Assembly (NCBI RefSeq): GCF_009870125.1
Contig: NC_046683.1
Location: 20,593,001-20,657,000, forward strand
DNA length: 64,000 bases
From: Drosophila pseudoobscura
Taxonomy: Eukaryota > Arthropoda > Insecta > Diptera > Drosophilidae
Direction of reading: 5' to 3'
Positions 11,549 through 23,119 of the stretch are shown piece by piece. Position numbers and translations under genes: made by a program. A model generated the notes under the pieces. It did no database searches and was not told the origin of the DNA. It saw only the letters and a program-made list of their open reading frames with translations. Numbering within the stretch: position 1 is the stretch's first letter; each line of letters opens with the position of its first letter.

Positions 11549-11566
11549 ACCTAACCTAACCTAACC
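11549..11566 (+). repeat. CCTAA 3' tail of LOA copy A
   Basis: Three to four CCTAA units end the element. The two minus-strand relatives end in the complementary TTAGG repeat at 18721-18731 and 44414-44429. Confidence 0.8.
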
Positions 11567-12162
11567 ATTCCTTAAGTCTGCATCTTGGCTTGCTCTACTC
11601 CTAGCGTCTGCTGGTATATGCTGATAAGCCTGCTCCGCATTTCCCGATCTCAGCTGAAGGCTCAATGCTGTCTCTATATGGACTGTAAGCTTCTCCAACA
11701 ACGTCTTGTGTTGACAAACAATTGTTAACAGTTTCACTTTTATCGTTAGATGAATTCAGTGATTGGGTAGTTAGGTCTGTAGGGCTTGGATTTCCCTCCC
11801 TTTGCTTAGATCTCGTTAATATATTTGACTTGGGAATAGCGTCTCTGCCTCTACCTCGAAATCTACTTCCACTTGGCCCTGGCACATCGAGTGGAATTCT
11901 TTCAGTCGCCAAATCAACATTTCCCCGAACTAACAATTCTGCATAGTCCGCGACAGGTTTTACAACTCGGCGAACTCTTAAGGGCGCCATTTTATAATAA
12001 AATGGCACGGCTGGCTAAGTATTGTTGGCATTGCAGCCTCGGCAGGAAAGGGAATCGGGCTTAGTGCAATATACTGCGCTCTGAGCTCAGCTCGCCGGAT
12101 GGGGTCGGGGTCTTTCCTATCCCTATACTTCCTTGTGCTTCCTTATAAAATTAAGTGCACTC
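11567..12162. other. Unassigned stretch with one minus-strand ORF
   Basis: Holds a minus-strand frame, 11601-12008 (135 codons). It starts MPFYYKMAPLRVRRVVK and contains a Pro/Gly/Arg-rich segment (PGPSGSRFRGRGR). It could be the N-terminus of a retroelement Gag or ORF1, but I do not recognise it. A perfect palindrome ccattttataataaaatgg spans its start near 11987-12005. Confidence 0.3.
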
Positions 12163-12201
12163 ACCACACAATATATTAACCTAACCTAACCACACAATAT
12201 A
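12163..12201. repeat. 13-bp direct repeat flanking a CCTAA-type filler
   Basis: The sequence accacacaatata occurs at 12163-12175 and again at 12189-12201. Between them are only 13 bases, ttaacctaaccta. The arrangement looks like a target duplication around an insertion that carries nothing but the tail repeat of the LOA-type element. Confidence 0.6.
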
Positions 12202-14566
12202 GCTTGGCTGATCTTGTTTTTAGTCGATTCTTCGCCGACTTGCAGTTATGTACTCGGGCCACCGCTTTAACGGGACTCTTCCATGGAATTCGGTCTCGAG
12301 AGACGAAAGAGAACATTCGAGCAATTAAAGGTCCATATTCGAAGTAGCTGTTTCCAAAGGCATGTACGGTGAGTCTTGTAGCTGCTGTGAGGAGCCCTAG
12401 GGTTTTTGGGGTCCGCCGAAAACTAGGCACGGTCTAACGAGCAGCAAGAGAAATTCTCTTTAACAGTCGGCAAAGAGGGCCTGGGATCAGAGAGTGGGTC
12501 AGAGCCAGGTCAGTCTTCCTCGTCGAAAGGAGAGCGGGTTCGAAGTCGAAGTTCGACAAGATGAAAGGCTACAAATAGATGTCATTGGACGCCATTGCAG
12601 CATTCCAAGCCTGGTCGACAGTATTAAATGGTGTCCACCAAGTACCCTCTAAAGTGGCAGCCGGATTATAATATTCAAAAAGAGAGAGAAACCAATTAAA
12701 ATCAATAACAACATGTGAAATATATCCCAGTCAGTGAGGCGTTGGATAGTGATACCCTTTCGATACACCCTTTCGACGGGGCACCCGTCTGGGTAAGTTG
12801 AGAATAAAACAGCCGAGCAAAAGTGTATAAAATAGGAGGCTCGTTTTCCACGACAACCAGCTGAAGTTAATATAAGTTCGCCGGAGCTTTGGGACGTCGC
12901 TTTGGAGCACTTCGGCGAGCAAGAGAGGAGAGGCCAACTAGTGCCCGGCAGACGGCAGCCGCGTCGGCTTGACACATCGCTCCTCGTATGCGTCCATACC
13001 CCGTGCGTAGGGGAGGAGGCAGAGGGAAAAAGTGTTCTGCAAATAGTGGCAATAAGTGGCAGATCGAAAGAGAAATTTGTTACCGAAATCCAGCCTATTC
13101 CAAAAGAAAAGAAGAAAAAATAAGGAAAAAATAACGTAACACAGTTACGTTCTGCTCTGAGCATTTTTACCGGTGTATTTTATGTCCCTCTTCATTCAGG
13201 CTTCTTTATCTCTCTATCTCTTTCTTTGTTTCTCCACCTAACTTTTGCCGCTGAGGCCCCCACATACCGGTGCTCGATAAGCGCCGGTGATCCGCAAAGA
13301 GGAATGCGAAACTGACCGCAGAGGAATGTGAAGGGGTCGTGAGGGACGGGAAGAAAAGAGATAGAAAATCACAGTTAAACTTAGCTCGACCTGCCTGAGC
13401 CACTCGGTTGTCGTTCAAATCAATTTCGTCACGGGCGCACACCCAATTAGTGGTATGAAAAGAGAGGGCATCAAAAAGTCATAGATGATTGCTCTGGTCA
13501 GGATTCTTTTCCCGCCGTGTCTCGTTCATCAGACCTCTTTTGGTGGATCGCTATGCCCAGCGGAAGTTCATACTAAATTTTCTTAAATTTTTTTTATTTT
13601 CATTCTTATTCAAATCATCTGTTCTTACACATATCTAACCTAAGCCTCTTATCTATTTACATTACTTTACTCTACTTATTTAAAATTAAGCGTGGTCAAC
13701 ACTCGGGGAAGGTTGAAACTCATGAATATTCTAAATTACAGGGGACCTAAAATTTTAGTCGTAAGCAATGAGTAAACGTTTCTAATGTGTGAATAGAAGC
13801 TGTAGTGCTTGATCTCCTGCAGCAAGCCCCTGTAGGTCCCTCATAATATAAGGGGTCTTGTAGCAAATCATGTGTTATCGGGCAGAACAAGACCAAGGTA
13901 GGGCGGGCGAACATCATTCCTCATGAACAGCTGAGGAATTCTTTTCGTTTTCCGTTCACCAGTGCAGTTGTTGTCTTTCGTTTTAGGTGTTGTGATTTCC
14001 GTCCGGAAACGCATTAAATGTAAGATAATAATAGGGTAGGCCTCAGCTTAGGAGCAAAAATATAAGAACACCACACTCGTGGCCGACGAGCCAGTAGCCG
14101 AAAAATTGTCAGTGTGCCGCTCCAAGCTGAGAGGACCATCTCGCCTACATCGTGGTTGAACGTTACAGCCATGGTGTTCAAACTAATCAAGTTGGCGCAT
14201 GTTTTGAATCTGCTTTATGTCTGGGGAACTATTAGGGAATTTAATCGGGTTCTGCTTCACTGGCCACTACACATATGTTGCTTGTTGGGGACATTCTTCC
14301 TTTCATCTGTAGACCTGTAGATTCGTTGCAAGTAAGTAACGCGTTGTGCGACACCGAATCGGTTGCCGTTGAGCCATGTCATAAGAGGCTCAGCGAAAGA
14401 AGAAGAAGAGGCGGAGAAGAATAGCGCACTCAAACCATGCGTTGGAATTGATACATATGTATGTCCAAAGTCGAATAGGATTCCTTGTCCTCAGCTTCAT
14501 TAGGCACAGCCGGTACTACATTCGAACAACTAATAAAGACATAGACTTCTGATGTAGGAATCATCC
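12202..14566. other. Unassigned region, no supportable gene
   Basis: No frame longer than about 170 codons and none with a domain I recognise. A TATA-like tataaaata near 12827 followed by a GC-rich transcribed-looking stretch (12840-13030) could be an LTR or leader of an unknown element. 13560-13720 is AT-rich. Small frames such as 14114-14320 show no family signature. Confidence 0.3.
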
Positions 14567-14935
14567 TGAGAGCTGACAGGTGTGATTCCCGCAACAAACG
14601 TAGAATGCGGAGTCAGAAACGAGGAAAGCGTAGTGAAGTCACACAGAACTATCACTTCCAGTGTCACAAAAAAAAACTGTTCAAGGTCATCGCACAGTTC
14701 ACTGACAATCTCGTTGTATTATAGCTTCAGGAGCTCGCTGTGCACGCTTTTAGTAATGCCGTGCAGCTCCTCGATCTGCTTGAGCATTCCAACGAGAATC
14801 CTTGCCAATTGTGCCGTTGCTTTCCTATACAAGCAGGACACCCTGTGTCCAGCAGCGGCCACAGCACAGTCGTTTTTCGCATCCAACAAACGCAGCACTA
14901 ACTGTAGGCAGAACGCAAGACAGACGACGTAGGAA
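14567..14935 (-). pseudogene. Decayed coding fragment of unknown gene
   Basis: On the minus strand one frame reads LRLLDAKNDCAVAAAGHRV and later ILVGMLKQIEELHGI and YNEIVSELCDDLEQ, with one in-frame TAA near 14722. The regular hydrophobic/charged pattern suggests a helical protein rather than chance. I do not recognise the family; host-gene debris or an unknown transposon protein are both possible. Confidence 0.35.
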
Positions 14936-15230
14936 CCATTTTTGAAATGAGAATGTTTTTGTTTTTTCTGATTTAACTGTTTATGTTATGTTGAGCTACT
15001 GAGCTTTTTCAGCAGCATAATTCGATGAGTATTATTATATTTATCAATGTAAATCTTAAATGTATTAATAAAATTTAGCTAAAAACAACATCAGTAGTAA
15101 AGGAAGACTCGAATAGGTCATCTTCAATGGGGACTGGAAGAGGCATTAAGGCAGCACCGGCAGCATTCGCTATCGCTCTATGGAGGAGGTACACACCGAT
15201 TGAGTGAAGCACCTTATTTTTGACCTTTTC

Positions 15231-15527
15231 TATGTCCTACATTTTCACTGTCTCTCTCTGGATGACGCTGCTTATGGGTTTTGCCCAGAAGCTGGGTTTC
15301 CAGTGAAAGGCTGTTCGTGTCCCAAATGTTCCGGTGATAGGCATTCTGTAGGAGCTTTATGATTGCACCGAAGGCTGCGCAAGGACCTTTGCGCAATCAT
15401 AAAGTTCATCCAGAATGCGTTCCACCGGAATATTTTGGACACGGACAGCCTTTCGTTAGAAACCCAGCTTTTGGCAAAACACATAGGCAGCGTCAACTGA
15501 AGAACGACAGCGAAAATGTAAGATATG
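15231..15527. repeat. Imperfect inverted repeat, arms about 135 bp, 26-bp spacer
   Basis: Left arm 15231-15366 and right arm 15393-15527 are inverted copies of each other (for example gctttatgattgc against gcaatcataaagt, and ggctgttcgtgtcc against ggacacggacagcc). Each arm, read outward from the spacer, encodes a similar peptide: AIIKLLQNAYHRNIWDT on the left and AIIKFIQNAFHRNILDT on the right. This is a duplicated coding-like piece in head-to-head order. Confidence 0.8.
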
Positions 15528-18249
15528 GAGCAGGTCTAAAATCAGGTTGTTTCACTCTTGGAAAGTGATGAGACGCAGCTGGAGTGGGAGGCAATGCAAG
15601 AAAGATTGGGGTTAGGCATTGAGGGGTAGCCTGTGAGGTGGATTGTGTGGGCACTCACCTTTGAATCTCCGCTCGGAAAATTTAGGCCGTCGATCTCGTC
15701 ATCTGAGCGGCCATGTCGTGTGCCTCAGGCAGTTGGTCCACCAAGCAGTGAAAGTACTCCGTGGCTATGGGCTCAGTGCTAGCATTGCACCTGGAGTGGT
15801 CTTGCTGAGACGCCTGCTGTCCCGAGTTCGTGGGCGTCTCCGGATTGGACAGCCCCATAGAGGCCAAGACGAATCCTTATCTGTCGCTCATGTTTTTGAC
15901 GATTATTGTTCCGATTACCCCGTCCGTTTCGAGTAGCATTCAATATTACGTGTGCTAGGTTTTACAGTTTCGAGATCAGACGTTCACTTTGTAATGGGAA
16001 TCTCAAGGCACTGCTGATGGGCGATATTCAGTAGCAGTTTTCAGGTCTACGAGCAGTCGACTCGACGCGAAACAAAACAAAAGCTCTGCTCTGAAACAAA
16101 TACTATTCATATGTTTGTAACGTGCAACGAGTCTTTTTTTCGAGAGCGGTGTTGTGATTTGAGAGAGCTGGGCACGCTAATATTTTCCGGCTCTAGCTCG
16201 TCGGCTTTGCGGGTGGAGTTGTTGCCCTCCTAGATCAACCCTGACTCGATGCTGCAATTACCAATAATATTATCAGAATTTAGCGATTTTCAAATTTCGG
16301 TGTGTTTGTTTACTCACTCACTGTACAATCTCCAACGACGAAAGATCGATCTTCCGGTGTAGGCTGAATAAAAGTGAAAATAAGCGTTAATTCAGGAAGG
16401 TGCTACACTCAGAATTCCCATCCCGACCTTTACTCTCGGTATCGAGCCACAGAACATTTGGGGACTTTTCTTCCGAACACTTCAATCTGAATTTCACTGA
16501 CAAAGATGGCATATGAATACTTATAAAGATTGATTAAGCATGATAACACTTTAACGAATAAAAGTTGAATTAAACTAGCGATTTTGTTAATAATACTTAT
16601 AACTGTGAATACTAAAAAACATTCCCCTGAAATCCCAGTGGGAACTGGTACCTTAATGACTTTGGATCGATAATTGTTTTCATGAAGATACAAATTTACG
16701 CGATTGTCAAGCATTCGGTCTCTCTGAACGATTCTTTAATCTTTAGGGTGGCAAAAGGCGAGGCCAGCATCCGCTGCACCTACGATTCGGTACGGTGTTC
16801 CCTGAAGCAGCCGTACTCGGAATTCTAGACGGAGTCTGGGCGAATGGGATAGCCGAAGGTGGTTATGACAACCATGAAGACGATGGCCGCAGGTGGCTTT
16901 GGCGCGGCAGCATGGTTGGCGTTTGAACAACCAGTAACGATGGCCGCAGGTGGCTTTAGCCCTGTAGCATGGTCTGTGATCCTCTTAAGCTTTCTATTCC
17001 CGCGCCTTGGCGCGCGCTAGAGGTCGACCCTGAAGGGTGTTCCTTGCAGGCGACGACTTTGAGCGGAAGGCGGTTGTCTACTCCAGCTTTCGGCTTGCTG
17101 CGCTCTGCGGCTTTAGCCGCGACTGGAAGATGGGGTGCGTTTATACAGCGTAGTTCGCTGCCCCGCGCGAATCGCGAAAGACCGTCCGGTCTTTGAAGCT
17201 ATTGCGCCTTTGCTCCGAGCGGGATCTCTTGCGGGACTCCCGTGGCCCGCCACTCCACTTGTACAAGCAAGGGAATCACCGAGTGCGTGAGCTGCACAAA
17301 ATTTGATGAAAATCCGTTTTGCGGACTTTTTTTTCTTCGCACTCACCCAAAATACAGCGATCGAGCACAAGGTAAGGCTTTTCCTGGTGGTGTTTAGTTG
17401 TTTAACGACAGAATTTTCTGCGGATGGCACTTTTCTTAAAAAAATCGTTCACGCGCACAACTGGTCTCATCAAGATTTTCACAGGAAAAGGTATTTGACA
17501 AGGCCTGTCAGCCAGACATTGCCCCTACCTGTTAGAAACCCAAAGCATCCCTGCCTGTTAACAGTCAAAGTAACCCTGCGCATGTTAAAGGTCAAAGTAA
17601 CCCTGCGCCTGTCAAAAGGTGGTAGTTTGTATCCCTGGACCTGAAATCTTAACCGATTAATTCTTCCCGCCAACCTTTCAAACTACGTTCTCCGTCGCTT
17701 CAGGCCCGTTACATGTTTTGAGTGCGTTTGTGTGCTCAGACATAATATAAAAGCTTGGTTTATACCGTCAATTCGACACTCGTGCTGTTCACATTGTACC
17801 ACTTGTTATTGCCCTGAGTTGCAGGCCTGCCTTTCGATTCGTATGGAGAAGATTTTATTATTTCAGTGGCATCTTCAATAGCAATCCTATTTTTTTTGCT
17901 TAGCAAATCACTTATGCTTCTCTTTACTTTTTGTTGGTATTCCTCATTGTTTTGGGCCTTCCTCTAAAGTGGAAGTGGAAGAACCTGCTGCCTTTTAGTA
18001 TTTTTTGGATTACCGAGCTTCCATCTACTTTTAAACTTAAAAGAATAGGCAAATGATCTGACCATACCTGTGCTTCACATTTGTCAACGACTGAGCTACC
18101 ATTTTTTTCACAAGCGGGAAATTTCCAGTTGGATAACCTTGGCTGGGGCGGGAAGTTTCCAGGCTGTGTGGGCTGTGCATGGTATGTGCATGGTATTATG
18201 ATGACATCAATCCTGGGACCACTTCCAAAGAATTCGAAACGGGATAAGC
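15528..18249. other. Unassigned region with small local repeats
   Basis: A minus-strand frame at 15682-15867 ends beside gtgagt in a way that could be an old exon end, but it is not recognisable. A 20-bp motif starting gatggccgcaggtgg is repeated at about 16879 and 16938. A 26-bp step repeats gtcaaagtaaccctgcgc at about 17563-17610. The stretch 16980-17300 is GC-rich. I see no gene family. Confidence 0.35.
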
Positions 18250-18720
18250 ATACTTTTTTTATTGTGCGATGTAAAAAGTACAGAAACTAAACCCGTCCTT
18301 GATACTTTGCATGTAGCCAGCTATTTGGGAAAAGTATTGTAAATGGAATAATGTAAAGCATATACTTAATGCTTTAAGGACATCAAGAGTAAACGGTCAT
18401 GCAAAACGAAGGAAGCGGATTATTTTGTCAATGCTTTTGCCTTTAAATGAAAATGAAAAACGATGGGACGACCAAAAACGACCAATCCAGTGGAGCATCA
18501 ACACCATGGTAAATAAAACCACTAAATGCTCCCCATTTCAGCTTTTGTATGGCTATGAGCCACGAGATATCCTCAAGAACAAATTGACGAGCGTGGTCCA
18601 AGGTCTGATAAGAAACGTTACGATGCCAGACTTCCTAAGCTAACCACATATAGCCTGGGTGATGTCTTTTTCAAGAATGAGCCGTATATCACGGGCACAT
18701 CACGCAAATTAGAGCCTCGC
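18250..18720 (+). pseudogene. Gypsy integrase C-terminal fragment
   Basis: Reads through the end of an integrase core (ILNALRTSRVNGHAKR, where related gypsy integrases have the catalytic Glu block) into WDDQKRPIQWSINTMVNKTT and FQLLYGYEPRD at 18425-18643. It then continues in another frame to GDVFFKNEPYITGTSRKLEPR just before 18721. The Glu block is degenerate. The fragment ends at the tail of the LOA copy that follows, so that element probably inserted here. Confidence 0.75.
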
Positions 18721-20142
18721 TAGGTTAGGTTGAGGCGGCTGTCGGGCGGTTTCAGCCCGTTGTGATACCGCATAGGATCATTCCTTCCTGTGTTGTGAGA
18801 CTTCCTGTCAGCAATTATCCCATCCAGATGCTCTCACAAAGTTCGCTATCTTCCTGGAACATAGTTTGGACACCTCCAAAATGTCGTGTAGAAAGGCTAA
18901 GCCCAAGTGCTGTAGCCTTCTTCTGCTGAGAGCTTGGCAGGAGCAGAACAGGTGTTCCACTGTCTCCTCCTCTTCCTCTTCCTTCAGCTGCGGCAGAAAT
19001 CATTATGTGGGGTCCCCAGCCTGTTAGCGTGGGTGCCTATTAGGCAGTGTCCCGTGAGGGACCGTATGACTACGCTGCACCTTTTCCTGCCTAGCTTGCA
19101 GAGCTCGGAGGTGCGCGTCTTGTCCATGGTCGGCCATGTTTGCCGAGTTATGCGACATTCTGGCACTTTTATTGCTCTTTTATAATAAGCTTACAAGTAG
19201 CCATTGTCATACAGATATCCTCCTTGTCTTGGAGACGGGGGATTGTAGTGCCAGATCTGGCCAGCTCGTCCGCTATACAGTTGCCCTCGATATCCCGGTG
19301 GCCCGGGAAATTGGGCTGTCGCTATAAATGTTTAGCTTGGTTGCCGTAACAGCAACCGCTTCTAGTCATTCTAGAGCCTCCCTGAAAGCTGTGACTTCCA
19401 CTTGAAAGACGCTGCAGTGATCTGGGAGCCTGAAGGAATTTAGGTTAGCTGTTCAGAGTAGATTCCCTCTCCGACTCTGTCTTCCAGCTTTGATCCATCC
19501 GTGAAGATGTTTATGGCCCCATCTGGGCCTAAGAGTGCCTCGAGCCATTCGTCTCTGTGAGTGATGATTGTGTTAAAGGGAGTGACTGTGTACTCTCTTG
19601 GAACTTGGTAGTCTGTTTTTGAGGGGACGGTACTGCTATTATTTAATATGGCTGAGTGACCTATGCACTGTGTCACCCATTGATCTGAGTCTCTTAGACG
19701 TATTGCTGCTGCTTCTGCCCGTTCCTTTCCTGCGAGGTCAAGGCTCTGTGGGCATAGGATGGCATTTAGCGCATCATTTGGGGTGGTGCGAAGAGCTCCG
19801 CTGATGCATAGGGCGGGAGTTCGCTGAACTTTGCCCAGTTGATAGGGCCGGCCACCACACCGTAACTCCGTAGAGTAGTATTGGTCTAACTATAGCTAGA
19901 TATATCCATTGGACTATGCTTGGGTTCATACCCCATCTTAGCCCAATAGCTTTTTTGCATGTGTAGAGTGCAGTCGTTGCCTTCTTCACTCTGTCTTTGA
20001 CATTCAGGTTCCAGTTAAGTTTCTTGTCAATTACCAACCCTAAGTAACTGGCACTGTTGCTAAAGGAAAGTCGCAACGTCGTCCGCATAGGCGATTTGGG
20101 GAGTGCCAGACTCATTTTGGTTTTTGGTTTTATTGTTATATT
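18721..20142 (-). mobile_element. LOA/I-type non-LTR element copy B, 3' part
   Basis: Same subfamily as copy A. It starts at 18721 with the TTAGG-type tail, followed (on the minus strand) by the zinc motif and RNase H (FTDGSKLEDRVGEG near 19490). The end of reverse transcriptase lies at 19774-20142 (YLGLVIDKKLNWNLNV, AIGLRWGMNPS, then LLYGVTVWWPAL). A deletion near 19320 joins the two halves of RNase H and removes its middle. It is interrupted at 20143 by a Lys-gypsy LTR fragment and I do not see it resume. Confidence 0.85.
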
Positions 20143-20786
20143 TGTAACGAACCTTCTTTTTGGGCCGCTTGAGTTAGCTGGGCTCGCTCGGCGGTTAGCA
20201 GGCTCGGTGCAACGAATTTGTATTGTTGCCCCAACGACAAATAACAACAACTTCCTTTTTCGGTATTATAATTGCCCTTTATTTATAAGGCGTTATACAA
20301 AGGCTTAGGTCTAGATATAACAATTGATCTTAACTATGTGTTTCCAACACACACGGGGCTCTCGTCGAGCTTTGGCATGCCACTCTAATCCGCACTCTAC
20401 GCCTCGCAATTCCCTCCTAGATTGTGCAGGTGGGTGTGGATCACCACTTAATTTAGACTCACTCTGATGGGCAGGCCTGTTTCTCTGCTTTCCGTTATGC
20501 GCTTCACTTCACTCGCTGAACGGTACCGAGTTAATACTTCTGCGTTAAGTGGGTTTTAATATGCGCGCGCGACAACTCATCTACGAAAGATCACGCTCCG
20601 TCGCCGCAGCCTCCTTTTATAATCCCGCCTTAACGGGACCTCGACTCGGCGTAGGTAATTTTCCATTGTCGTCTCCTGGCTTCAGCATTCGCAACGGGAC
20701 CAGGCCAGTGGCGTGATCCCATGACCTTATTTGGTCAAGCGTCAGCCCGATCCCACCGTCTCCTCTGCCTCTCGCACGTCCTCCTT
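20143..20786 (-). repeat. Diverged, truncated Lys-gypsy LTR
   Basis: On the minus strand this ends with gttaca like the other family LTRs and aligns with 3445-4150, but with many substitutions. TATA-region bases (cctccttttata) are near 20610. The 5' end of the LTR is missing beyond about 20786. It interrupts LOA copy B. Confidence 0.75.
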
Positions 20787-20964
20787 TTACAACTTTTTAT
20801 CATTTCCATTTTTACCTGCAATGTCCTAGGACGAAATCACATCGTTTACCCCCGAACTAGTGATATGGGTCCCCTTCTATTAGCTAGAGAAATGGGTACC
20901 CATCTAGTAGGTTATCAATCTGCAGTTCATTTCATATGTACTTACATACATATATACAATTTTT

Positions 20965-22015
20965 TATACCCGATACTCAAAATGAGTATTGGGGTATATT
21001 AGATTTGTGGTAAAAGTGGATGTGTGTAACGTCCAGAAGGAATCGTTTCCGACCCTATAAAGTATATATATTCTTGATCAGCATCAATAGCCGAGTCGAT
21101 TGAGCCCTGTCTGTCTGTCCGTCCGCCCGTCTGTCCGTCCCCTTCAGCGCCTAATGCTCAAAGACTATAAGAGCTAGAGCAACGATGTTTTGGATCCAGA
21201 CTTCTGTGATATGTCACTGCTACAAAAATATTTCAAAACTTTGCCCCGCCCACTTCCGCCCCCACAAAGGGCGAAAATCTGTGGCATCCACAATTTCGAC
21301 GATAAGAGAAAACTAAAATCGCAGAATCGTAGAAGATGACTAGATCTTCTAGAGTGCAAAATCTGAACCAGATCGTATAATTATTACAGCCAGAATCACG
21401 AAAACAATTTCACTCTTTCTCGCTCTGTCTCACTCTAACACACAGGTTTCATGGTCGGTTTTGCCAATTGCAAAATATGAGTTCAAGGATCTCAGAACCT
21501 ATAAAAGCCAGAGCAACCAAATTTGGTATCCACACTCCTGTGATATCGGACCTTGACCGTTTCATGTCCACATTTCGCCACACCCCCTTCCGCCCCCGCA
21601 AAGGACGAAAATCTGAGGCAACCACAAATCTCAGAGACTATTAAGGCTAGAGTAACCAAATTTGGTACACACACTCCTTTAAGATGTCACTATAAAACGT
21701 ATATCTCAGAATTTCGCCCCACCCCCATCCGCCCCCACAAAGGACGAAAATCTGTTGTATCCACAATATTGCAGATTTGAGAAAACTAAAAACGCAGAAT
21801 CATAGATAATGACCATATCTATTAGATTGCTGAATCTGGATCAGATCAGATCATTTTTATAGCCAAAAGGAACAAATCAATTTGCAGTGGCTACGCAGCG
21901 CCCGACGTCACGCTCAGACTGATTTTCTGTCTCTCTCGCACGCACTCTTTGTCGTGTCGTTTAATATTAGCGGCGTCTGCCGGAGGAGAGCCATACTGAC
22001 TTAGTATCGGGTATA
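20965..22015. mobile_element. TIR element with GTCY-rich core, about 1.05 kb, non-autonomous
   Basis: Ends are perfect 13-bp inverted repeats, tatacccgatact at 20965-20977 and its complement at 22003-22015. Near the left end is the stretch cgtttccgaccctataaag, followed by a (GTCY)n microsatellite at about 21105-21142. Both are typical of abundant Drosophila non-autonomous repeats such as DINE-1/INE-1-like or mini-me elements. A roughly 100-bp internal motif (gcccccacaaaggacgaaaatctg) occurs three times (about 21261, 21592 and 21732). No ORF. Family name not assigned. Confidence 0.65.
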
Positions 22016-23119
22016 ACTGTAGAGTTGCGGTGTCCGCAGCAACTCACAACGTTCCCCCTCGTTTTTATTGAGCCTACGCAAATGTCGTTTACTATACATT
22101 TTTAATTTAATTGCTTTGCTTTGCTTTACTGTTTAATTTTGAATAGTTTTAATCACTTGGTCAGCCGCACTGATTTGCAGAAACGCCAAACGTATGTGAG
22201 GACCCATACTGGGAGCCTCACATAGTAACAAGAGTTAAGTGATTAATAAGACAACCTGAAAATATAGTAAGTCACAATGGAGCGAGATTTGTATCAGTCA
22301 AAATCATATGCTATGGTAGTAAACAAGCTAGTTAAGTTTTGCATAGCCGAAATCCCGCCAAACGGCCAGCTCACACGGAACAACCGCAAAGAAAACAGCG
22401 AGGAGAGAGAGCCATGCTCAGCCGGCAGCAGAGCGGATCTCTTTCGAGAAAGTCCCGTTGGCCCGAAAACGAGCGCTAGGCGTGGGGAGAACGTCGAGCG
22501 ACCGTGGCGAGAGGAGGGGTCGATTTTTGGAAGCGAGCGAAGACGGAACGTCGCGGACAGTGAAGAGATAAAGAAAAAGTGTTGAACGGCCGCGCGCCAG
22601 AGAGGAAAGAAAAAGCATGGACTAGCTGCAGGAACACAGGCGCCGGATCCGCGGGTGAGCTGGCCGATGGCCAAGGTAGTAGTAGGAGTAGAAGGGAGTG
22701 CAAGGGGAATCAATCCAATAAAACTTCGATCATATAATTAAGAACTCTTTGGCTTCCGACTGCGGTCATCTCTCCACCCCCTCCCCTTCCGTTTTCCTGA
22801 CCGTTTTCGGTCACTACGCTCCCGCTCTGACTCTGGCAACAGGGTTTTACCCTGCTGGAGTGAGAAGTGGTACGCGTTTCGGCAGGGGCGCCCCCCCCTT
22901 ATCCTTTTCCTTCACCTCCCCGGACCCGCGGCCCACCTCGACCTTGGCAACAGGGGTTTTACCCTGCTGAAGTCGGGGAGTGCAGCGTCTCGGGTGAGTT
23001 TCGCGCCGCCCGGCCCAACGCCCGCTTTCCCCCCCCCTAATTTCTCCCGAAGGCCCCGTCGTTGACGGCGGCTCGGCGATCCCTGCGCCAACGACCCGCC
23101 TAACGAAACCTAACATTGA
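22016..23119. other. Non-coding region, possible LTR and GC-rich spacer
   Basis: 22196-22223 forms a small hairpin (tgtgagg ... cctcaca). From there to about 22740 the sequence is purine-rich with AATAAAA at 22718, which is LTR- or leader-like but unproven. At 22836-22862 and 22947-22974 a palindromic motif (cagggttttaccctg core) is repeated about 111 bp apart. No coding frame is recognised. Confidence 0.35.

Larger units (their letters stand above)
7907..11566 (+). mobile_element. LOA/I-type non-LTR retrotransposon copy A, internally deleted
   Basis: Order: end of ORF1, ORF2 endonuclease, reverse transcriptase, RNase H, C-terminal zinc motif, and a short 3' region ending in CCTAA repeats at 11549-11566. 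The 5' limit is uncertain. The ORF1 tail is a frame ending near 8383 (acidic, with DDHTEIDPEGYS). Several deletions make the copy dead: one in endonuclease near 8765, one near 9797 that removes the first catalytic part of reverse transcriptase, and one near 10005 that removes the YADD region. The RNase H-containing architecture fits LOA or I clades; I cannot choose firmly. Confidence 0.85.

Noticed and set aside
21105..21142. CRISPR-like short repeats
   Set aside because: Simple GTCY microsatellite without spacers, in a eukaryotic repeat.
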